A DNA stretch of 55,546 nucleotides from Solirubrobacterales bacterium. GTDB taxonomy: Bacteria > Actinomycetota > Thermoleophilia > Solirubrobacterales > Solirubrobacteraceae. The position numbers and the translations under genes were made by a program. Where the stretch lies: the NCBI GenBank assembly GCA_003244205.1, contig QHBW01000079.1, forward strand, positions 1 through 55,546, in the 5' to 3' direction. This document shows, one piece after another, positions 50,416 through 55,546 of the stretch (positions are counted from its first letter, which is position 1; the number at the start of each line of letters is the position of its first letter). Below the pieces are notes generated by a model. That model did not search any database and had not been told where the DNA came from. It saw only the letters and a list, made by a program, of their open reading frames with translations.

Positions 50416-50921
50416 TGCCACTTTCCGTAACTGTTCTCTTCGTTGTAGGTGAACAGCACCGGCTCACCACCGGTGGGGAAGTCGCGGCGTTGGGGGAATC
50501 CCTGATAGTCCTCGGGCATCAGGATCCGGCGCAGGTCAGGGTGGCCGTCGAACACGACCCCGAACATGTCGTACACCTCGCGCTCGGGGAAGTCGGCGCC
50601 GGGAAACAGGCCGACGACCGAGGCGATCCGCGGGGTGCCGGAGTAGAGCCTCGCCTTGACGGTGATGCGATCGACGTTGTACATGTCGAGCAGCTCGTAG
50701 AGGACCCCGAGGCGGGGCTCCTCGGGATAGTAGTCACAGCCGTGCAGGCTCGCGAGAAACGTGTAGCCCTTGGCGTGCAGGTGCTCGAGCACTGGCTGGA
50801 CATGGGCCGGGTCGGCGATCAAAGTCGCCCGGTCGCGGTGGTAGTCGGTCGCGAGGATCGAGCCGGGATCGGCCTCGCGGAGCTCCTGCGCGGTCAGCTC
50901 GAGTCCCGTCGCGTCAGGCAC
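50412..50921 (-). CDS. nuoC: NADH-quinone oxidoreductase subunit C
   Basis: A 169-residue 30-kDa-type subunit. It has the conserved C terminus [31 protein letters not shown], split over positions 110-140, and ends with GNEEN-like [14 protein letters not shown] 50921 overlaps the nuoB stop by 8 bp; a longer frame start at 50948 would increase the overlap to 35 bp. Confidence 0.93.
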   Translation of the reverse strand: MPDATGLELTAQELREADPGSILATDYHRDRATLIADPAHVQPVLEHLHAKGYTFLASLHGCDYYPEEPRLGVLYELLDMYNVDRITVKARLYSGTPRIASVVGLFPGADFPEREVYDMFGVVFDGHPDLRRILMPEDYQGFPQRRDFPTGGEPVLFTYNEENSYGKWQ

Positions 50922-51606
50922 CGGCCGTGTCCCCAGGCTGAAACACATTGATCGCGGCGCTGTCCATGTCCGTCTCGGGGAGCAGCTCCTCGGTGCCGAC
51001 CGCCTCGTAGCGCTCGCGCCAGCCGTCGGGCGGGTGGCCCTGGATCTTGTCGCGCAGCTTCAGGATCCCGTGCGCGAGCGCCTCGGGCCGCGGGGGGCAA
51101 CCGGGGACGTGAACGTCGATCGGCATGAACTTGTCCGAGGGCACGAGCGCGTAATTGTTGAACACGCCCATCGAGGAGCAGCAGGCGCCCATCGAGATCG
51201 CCCACTTGGGCTCGAGCATCTGGTCCCACAGCCGCCGGATCACGGGGGCCATCTTGATCGAGACGCGCCCCGCGATGATGATCAGGTCGGCCTGACGGGG
51301 TGACGCCCGGAATGCCTCGAACCCGAATCGCGCGATGTCCACGCGCGAGGCGACCACGTGCATCTGCTCGATCGCGCAGCACGCGAGGCCGAAGCTCAGC
51401 GGCCACAGCGAGTTCGACCGCCCCCAGGCGACCGCCTTCTCGACCGTCGTGGTCATCACGCGCTCCTCGACGTAGCGCCGCAGCGCCTCGTCCGAGAGGT
51501 CTCCCCGGAGCATGTCGCGAGCCGCAAGCTGGCGGGAGCGAAGGTCGCCCCCGGTGGCCGGCGGGCCACCGGGGGCGGGACCAAGCTTCTCGCGCTTTAT
51601 TTCCAC
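50914..51606 (-). CDS. nuoB: NADH-quinone oxidoreductase subunit B
   Basis: A 230-residue PSST-type subunit carrying cluster N2, the last electron donor to quinone. Ligands are in [16 protein letters not shown] and VPGCPPRPE. The N terminus is about 50 residues longer than in minimal NuoB and is hydrophilic. GTG 51606 was chosen because GGGGAG lies about 8 bp upstream. It overlaps the end of nuoA by 10 bp. Confidence 0.95.
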   Translation of the reverse strand: MEIKREKLGPAPGGPPATGGDLRSRQLAARDMLRGDLSDEALRRYVEERVMTTTVEKAVAWGRSNSLWPLSFGLACCAIEQMHVVASRVDIARFGFEAFRASPRQADLIIIAGRVSIKMAPVIRRLWDQMLEPKWAISMGACCSSMGVFNNYALVPSDKFMPIDVHVPGCPPRPEALAHGILKLRDKIQGHPPDGWRERYEAVGTEELLPETDMDSAAINVFQPGDTAGA

Positions 51607-51953
51607 TCGAGCGCTCCCCGTCGCCACACGTAGACGAACGCGATCATCAGCAGGACGACGAACACGACCGTCTCACTCGCTGCGAAGGCGCCGAACGCCC
51701 GCAGCTGCACCGCGATCGGGTACAGGAAGATCACCTCGATGTCGAACAGGATGAACAGCATCGCGATCAGGTAGAAGCTGATCCCGAAGCGGAACCCCTG
51801 GCGGATGTCCGACGGCAGCCCGCACTCGTACGGCGAGAGCTTGGAGCGGTTCGGGCTGCGCTGCCCTAGAAACAGGTTCAAGACCCCGAACAACACCCCC
51901 ACCACGCCGCCGAGAACGAGGAAGACCATCGCTGGTAGGTAGGTTCGAAGCAC
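51597..51953 (-). CDS. nuoA: NADH-quinone oxidoreductase subunit A
   Basis: A 118-residue, three-helix subunit and the first gene of the operon. Family hallmarks are [23 protein letters not shown], with the loop Cys near the quinone site, and [16 protein letters not shown] 51953 is the start. Only 32 bp separate it from a divergent gene. Confidence 0.95.
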   Translation of the reverse strand: MLRTYLPAMVFLVLGGVVGVLFGVLNLFLGQRSPNRSKLSPYECGLPSDIRQGFRFGISFYLIAMLFILFDIEVIFLYPIAVQLRAFGAFAASETVVFVVLLMIAFVYVWRRGALEWK

Positions 51954-51985
51954 GGCAGTGTCTATATCATCGCAGGGGGCGCAAG
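51954..51985. promoter_or_regulatory. Compact divergent promoter region of nuoA
   Basis: The whole gap between nuoA (minus) and the small membrane protein gene (plus) is 32 bp. On the minus strand TATAGA lies 7 bp before the nuoA GTG, a spacing that fits a -10 element for a leaderless message. On the plus strand the overlapping TATATC and GGGGG could serve the divergent gene. No -35 can be named, and any upstream element would lie inside the divergent gene. Confidence 0.4.
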
Positions 51986-52426
51986 GTGAAAGAGGTCCAC
52001 ATCGTCATCGGCGCGCTCGCGATCGGGCTCAGTTCGATCGCGGCAGTGTACGGGGCCTGGCTGTGGTGGCGCGCCCGGTCGAGCGCCTGGTTCTGGCGAG
52101 CGCTTCGCGCGGCGCAGGTTGTGATCGTGGTGCAGGTGGCACTCGGCGGCGTGCTCGAGCTGACGGGCCACAAGGTGCCGGGCCTGCACATCGTCTACGG
52201 CCTCTTGCCGCTGGCGGTCTCGTTCCTCGCCGAGCAGCTACGTGTGTCCTGCGCACAGATGGTGCTCGACGCGCGGGGGCACGAATCGGCCGCGGCCGTC
52301 GGCGAGCTGCCCCACGACGAGCAGCAGTCGGTGGTGCTCGCGATCCTGCAGCGCGAGCTGGGCGTGATGACACTCGCGGCGATCGTGATCGTGGTGCTGC
52401 TGGCACGGGCGGCGGGGACCGCCTAG
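51986..52426 (+). CDS. Small membrane protein, 146 aa
   Basis: Four membrane helices: VHIVIGALAIGLSSIAAVYGAWLWW, AQVVIVVQVALGGVLELTG, HIVYGLLPLAVSFLAEQL and VMTLAAIVIVVLLARAAG, with a hydrophilic loop before the last. Family not recognised. It is divergent from nuoA and may share control with complex I. Confidence 0.65.
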   Translation: MKEVHIVIGALAIGLSSIAAVYGAWLWWRARSSAWFWRALRAAQVVIVVQVALGGVLELTGHKVPGLHIVYGLLPLAVSFLAEQLRVSCAQMVLDARGHESAAAVGELPHDEQQSVVLAILQRELGVMTLAAIVIVVLLARAAGTA

Positions 52427-52495
52427 GCGCCCTCGGCCGTCCGGGGCACGCCCGGGGGCCAGCGTGATGAGCAGTCCGCCGTGATGGCCAACAAC

Positions 52496-53032
52496 TCATC
52501 CGGCTGGGCGTGGCGGGCTGGCGGCCCACCCGTGATACCGGCCCGAGTACCACAGCAGCGGATCGCCGCTGCCGAGCGCCAGAGCGACCACCTCGCCGAT
52601 CGCGATCGTGTGGTCGCCGCCGGCGATCAGCTCGCGCAGCTCGCAGATCGTCCACGCGAGCGAGCCCGCGATGATCGGCACGCCGCGCTCGATCCGGTGC
52701 TCGACGCCCTCGAGCTTCTCGGCCTCTGGCAGCTTCGAGGCGAACACCCCCGCCAGGTGCTTCTGGCTCGAGCTCAGCAGATTGAGCGCGAATCGGCCCG
52801 CCTCGCGCACGATCGGGAGCGTGCGGGCGCCGTTCTCGAAGCAGACCAGCACGAGCAGCGGATCGAGCGAGAGCGAGCACAGGGCATTGGCGGTCATCCC
52901 GCCGGCCCCCGCCGGCCCGGCGCTTGTGACCACCGCCACCCCGGTCGCGAAGCGGCCGAACACCTCGCGGAAGAGCTCTGGGTCGGCGCCGCGCTCAACG
53001 CCCGGCTGTATCGGATCGGCGCCGCGCTGCAT
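52496..53032 (-). CDS. Flavin reductase-like domain protein
   Basis: A 178-residue FMN-binding split-barrel protein of the flavin reductase family. Typical parts are FREVFGRFATGVAVVTS, GGMTANALCSLSLDPLLVLVC, FALNLLSSSQKHLAGVFA and DHTIAIGEVVAL. Such proteins reduce flavin with NAD(P)H for a partner monooxygenase or act as flavoproteins. No monooxygenase gene is in the window. ATG 53032 lies just downstream of a clear -10 hexamer. Confidence 0.88.
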   Translation of the reverse strand: MQRGADPIQPGVERGADPELFREVFGRFATGVAVVTSAGPAGAGGMTANALCSLSLDPLLVLVCFENGARTLPIVREAGRFALNLLSSSQKHLAGVFASKLPEAEKLEGVEHRIERGVPIIAGSLAWTICELRELIAGGDHTIAIGEVVALALGSGDPLLWYSGRYHGWAASPPRPAG

Positions 53033-53046
53033 CGCGATTTGGTTAT
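53033..53046 (-). promoter_or_regulatory. -10 element close to the flavin reductase start
   Basis: On the minus strand TATAAC (53046-53041) lies 8 bp before the ATG at 53032. That spacing would put the transcript start at or very near the start codon, suggesting a leaderless message. It is one of the few near-consensus -10 hexamers in this GC-rich window. No TTGACA-like -35 accompanies it. Confidence 0.45.
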
Positions 53047-53156
53047 AGCGCGGCCAGTGGGCCGGGCCGAGAGCACGCCATCGAGATGGTCGTCCCCGGC
53101 GCCGGCGCCTGTGGTTGCCGCCGTTGGGGGACGATCGCGTACAGCAACGAACGTCG

Positions 53157-53699
53157 CTATCGCCGGCGCCGGGAACGGCGTATCGATTCGCCGCGGGGCA
53201 CGGTCCTCCTGCCGAGGCCTGCCGGCATCGTCCTCGCGAGGGGCGTGGGCGCGACCGCCGCGCGGGCGGCGCTGGGCGTCACGGTCAACGTCCCATATTC
53301 ACCGAGCGCCTCGTCGGAGAGGATCGTCGATGCCATCCGGTAGGTCCCGGGGATCAGCGTCAGAATCAACTCGACCGACTGACCGGGTGGGATCGGCTTC
53401 GTCGACACGCTGGGCTGGTCACCGGCGGAGATGACCAGGTTGTGGGTGAGCCTGCCGTAGTTGTGAACGCGGATTGTCAGCATGCCGGCGCCGGCACGCA
53501 CGCTTCGCGGGTTCAGGCGGTATTCGGTCAGGGCCAGCTGGAGCGTGTGGTCTGCGCCGACCGTCGCCACCCGGCCGCAGCCTCCGAGCGCGCAGGAGAG
53601 CATCAGGACGATCACGGCCGGCGCGAGCTTGGCACCCCGGGCAGCCGGCGCCTGCCGAGCGTGGTCTCGCCGTGGTTTCCGTATGATCTTCGCCCGCAT
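53157..53699 (-). CDS. Cupredoxin-fold lipoprotein lacking copper ligands
   Basis: A 180-residue protein. A lipobox ALGGC (Cys41) follows the hydrophobic stretch LAPAVIVLMLSC, preceded by a long basic n-region. The domain is a plastocyanin-like cupredoxin: NYGRLTHNLVI with His86, then GTYRMASTILSDEALGEYGTLTV. Aligned on the usual GTYxxxCxxPGHxxAGMxGTLTV, Cys becomes Ser124, His becomes Asp129 and Met becomes Glu134. Three of four type 1 copper ligands are gone. It is probably a membrane-anchored, extracytoplasmic, non-redox domain. ATG 53699 shares bases with the divergent cytochrome start. Confidence 0.75.
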   Translation of the reverse strand: MRAKIIRKPRRDHARQAPAARGAKLAPAVIVLMLSCALGGCGRVATVGADHTLQLALTEYRLNPRSVRAGAGMLTIRVHNYGRLTHNLVISAGDQPSVSTKPIPPGQSVELILTLIPGTYRMASTILSDEALGEYGTLTVTPSAARAAVAPTPLARTMPAGLGRRTVPRGESIRRSRRRR

Positions 53700-54243
53700 G
53701 AACCGCCCGATCAGGGTCCTCCTCATTACGAGCGCGTCGGCCGTGATCGCGGCGTTGGCGTCGGCATGCGGGACGGAGAAGATCACCGTCGCGAAGTCTG
53801 ACGCCACCTATGGCGGCGCGGTCCTGTTCTCGCAGCGGTGCTCGGGTTGCCACACGCTCTCGTTCGCGGCCACGCGTGGGTCTGCGACCAATGAGCGAAC
53901 CGCCGAGCCGAACAACGGGCCGAACTTCGACGTCCGCTGCGAGCGACCGGTCGCTCGCGTTCTGTACGCGATCGAGAACGGCGGCTTCTCTGGGCTGATC
54001 ATGCCGCAGAACGTCGTCGTCGGTAAGGATGCGGTGGCGGTGGCCGAGTTCGTCGCCAAGTACGCGGGGCGCCGGACGCCGCCGGTCGTCGGTCAGGCGC
54101 CCTGTGACTCCAAGCCGATCGGGTCGATCCCCGCGATGGCGACGACGACCACGACGACGACGTCGAGCACCGGCACGCTGGCGAAGGCTCCGCCCGGCCG
54201 GCCCGCGAAAGCGAAAGCCACACGCCCACCGCGGCGCCGTTAG
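53698..54243 (+). CDS. Mono-haem cytochrome c lipoprotein
   Basis: A 181-residue exported class I c-type cytochrome. The signal peptide ends in a lipobox (ALASAC). Haem is bound by CSGCH in GGAVLFSQRCSGCHTLSF, with a likely axial Met in GLIMPQNVV. Two further cysteines (FDVRCERP, APCDSKP) could form a disulfide. The tail is a Thr run followed by a Pro/Lys/Arg-rich segment. ATG 53698 is used; ATG 53683 in the same frame adds five residues. It may carry electrons on the outer membrane face for a respiratory complex not in this window. Confidence 0.85.
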   Translation: MNRPIRVLLITSASAVIAALASACGTEKITVAKSDATYGGAVLFSQRCSGCHTLSFAATRGSATNERTAEPNNGPNFDVRCERPVARVLYAIENGGFSGLIMPQNVVVGKDAVAVAEFVAKYAGRRTPPVVGQAPCDSKPIGSIPAMATTTTTTTSSTGTLAKAPPGRPAKAKATRPPRRR

Positions 54244-54248
54244 CCGCC

Positions 54249-55481
54249 GTGCTCGACATCAGGCTGATCCGCCGCGACCCCGGCGCCGTCCGCGGGGCGC
54301 TTGGGCGGCGCGGGCCCGAGGCGGCAGGCGCGGTCGAGCGCGTGCTCGCGCTCGACGAGCAGTGGCGGACGCTCACGGCCGAGCTCGAGCAGGTCCGCGA
54401 GCAGCAGAACCGCGCGAGCCGTGGTCGCAAGGGAGCGCCGACACCCGAAGAGCGCGAGCGGCTCGCCGGGGTAGCCGCGCGGGGCCGTGCGCTGAGCGAC
54501 GAGGAGACGACGGTGCGCTGCAGGCGGGACGCCGAGCTCGCGGCGCTCCCGAACCTCCCCGCGGGCGATGCGCCGGACGAGGATCTCGTCCTGCGCGAGG
54601 TGGGCGAGGCCGGCGCGACCGGGCGTGACCACCTCGAGCTCGCGGGCCCGCGGATCGACATCGAGCACGCCGCCCGGCTGTCCGGGTCACGCTTTGCGTA
54701 TCTGCGCGGCGAGCTGGTGATGCTCGAGCTCGCGCTCGTCCGCTACGCGCTCGAGAAGGTGGGGGGTGAGGGCTTCGAGCCGGTGATCCCGCCGGTGTTG
54801 GTGCGCGAGCGGGCGCTGTACGGGACCGGCTTCCTGCCCGACACCGAGCAACAGATCTACCAGGTGGGAGACGACGATTTGTACCTCGCCGGAACCTCGG
54901 AGGTGGCGCTGGCCTCGCTACACGCCGACGAGCTGCTCGCCGCCGGCGAGCTGCCGCGCCGGTATGCCGGCTTCTCCAGCTGCTTCCGCCGCGAGGCCGG
55001 AGCGGCGGGGAAGGACACGCGCGGGATCTTCCGCGTGCACCAGTTCGACAAGGTCGAAATGTTCTGCTTCGTGGCGCCCGAGGAGGCGCTCGCGGAGCAC
55101 GAGCGCCTGCTGGCGATCGAGGAGTCGATCCTGCAGGAGCTCGAGATTCCGTATCGGGTGGTGGCGATCGCCGTGGGCGAGCTCGGTGCCTCGGCGGCCA
55201 AGAAGTACGACTGCGAGGCCTGGCTGCCCGGGCAGGGTCGCTACCGTGAGCTCACCTCGTGCTCGAACACGACCGACTACCAGGCCCGCCGGCTGGACAT
55301 CCGCCATCGCGGGGTAGACGGCAGGCCCGCGCACGTGCACACCCTCAACGGCACGGCCGTGGCCGTGGGCAGGACGATCGTGGCGCTGCTGGAGAACGGG
55401 CAGCGCGAGGACGGATCGGTCGTCTTTCCGGATCCGCTGGTGCGCTGCGGCGCGCCGGGGGTGCTGGCGCCGGCGGACTGA
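54249..55481 (+). CDS. serS: Seryl-tRNA synthetase
   Basis: A 410-residue class II aminoacyl-tRNA synthetase charging tRNA-Ser. The N-terminal helical arm (roughly residues 30-100) binds the long variable arm of the tRNA. Motif 2 is FRREAGAAGKDTRGIFRVHQF, read around residue 245, and motif 3 is GQGRYRELTSCSNTTDYQARR. GTG 54249 follows the cytochrome stop by 5 bp, so translation may be coupled despite unrelated roles. Confidence 0.95.
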   Translation: MLDIRLIRRDPGAVRGALGRRGPEAAGAVERVLALDEQWRTLTAELEQVREQQNRASRGRKGAPTPEERERLAGVAARGRALSDEETTVRCRRDAELAALPNLPAGDAPDEDLVLREVGEAGATGRDHLELAGPRIDIEHAARLSGSRFAYLRGELVMLELALVRYALEKVGGEGFEPVIPPVLVRERALYGTGFLPDTEQQIYQVGDDDLYLAGTSEVALASLHADELLAAGELPRRYAGFSSCFRREAGAAGKDTRGIFRVHQFDKVEMFCFVAPEEALAEHERLLAIEESILQELEIPYRVVAIAVGELGASAAKKYDCEAWLPGQGRYRELTSCSNTTDYQARRLDIRHRGVDGRPAHVHTLNGTAVAVGRTIVALLENGQREDGSVVFPDPLVRCGAPGVLAPAD

Positions 55482-55546
55482 GCGAGTCCGTGCTTGACAG
55501 GTGGCGTGTTCGGCGGAACGGCGGGCTAGACTACCGTCGGCGTGTA

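Noticed and set aside
55494-55532. Promoter with TTGACA and TAGACT at the right edge
   Set aside because: The two hexamers are 27 bp apart, too far for a standard promoter. A gene may follow beyond the window, but nothing can be said.

Overview
The window reads as chromosomal DNA of a high-GC actinobacterium, most plausibly a Thermoleophilia/Solirubrobacterales-type lineage. The evidence is very high GC with many GTG starts, start/stop overlaps (ATGA, GTGA) between most co-directional genes, an OpcA partner for glucose-6-phosphate dehydrogenase, a transaldolase-phosphoglucose isomerase fusion, a bifunctional-type dCTP deaminase, a double-length ThyX and a fused NuoE-NuoF. No rRNA, tRNA, CRISPR array, insertion sequence or prophage was recognised. 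The lineage call is inference from gene content only.

Layout. (1) 1-9.7 kb: a small conserved gene and a YgjP-type metallopeptidase, then a pentose-phosphate operon tkt - tal/pgi - gnd - zwf - opcA. A 6-phosphogluconolactonase gene is missing from the cluster. (2) 9.8-15.3 kb: mostly minus-strand housekeeping genes (GNAT, citrate synthase, dcd, PfkB kinase) plus an orphan phoU. (3) 15.3-21.6 kb: plus-strand genes for a quinone-reductase-like MDR, DEAD-box helicase, cyclophilin, AIM24-like protein, aldehyde dehydrogenase and an EamA transporter that seems to start with CTG. (4) 21.7-30.2 kb: a penicillin-acylase-family enzyme with a translationally coupled secreted protein, HAD hydrolase, SixA phosphatase, a divergent Fpg/MutM, an RhtA-like exporter facing an Lrp regulator, a DUF2127 protein and a CBS-pair protein. 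(5) 30.3-36.9 kb: membrane proteins, an acyl-CoA synthetase operon containing an EGxE-motif membrane protein, two-domain ThyX, a glutaredoxin-like protein and a VOC protein. (6) 36.9-52 kb: the complete complex I operon on the minus strand, transcribed nuoA-B-C-D-EF-G-H-I-J-K-L-M-N. (7) 52-55.5 kb: a small membrane protein, flavin reductase, a cupredoxin-fold lipoprotein that has lost its copper ligands, divergent from a mono-haem cytochrome c lipoprotein, and serS.

The most unusual signal is in the DNA between genes. At three unrelated genes (96-aa protein, stop at 162; citrate synthase, stop at 11612; CBS protein, stop at 29745) the last 16-30 bp of the gene, stop codon included, is tandemly repeated just downstream. 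A strong hairpin follows each array. The unit sequence differs at each locus because it is copied from that gene's own end. Two of the three hairpins belong to one compound palindrome family with GGGGTGGGT arms. At gltA the copies keep the reading frame, and their differences are synonymous or conservative, so stop-codon read-through would add the same nine-residue peptide up to three times.

Functionally, the window joins carbon oxidation (pentose phosphate operon, citrate synthase, acyl-CoA synthetase, aldehyde dehydrogenase) to NADH oxidation by complex I and a nearby periplasmic cytochrome c, alongside thymidylate supply (dcd, thyX) and DNA repair (fpg). All functions are assigned by reading motifs; no database search was run.
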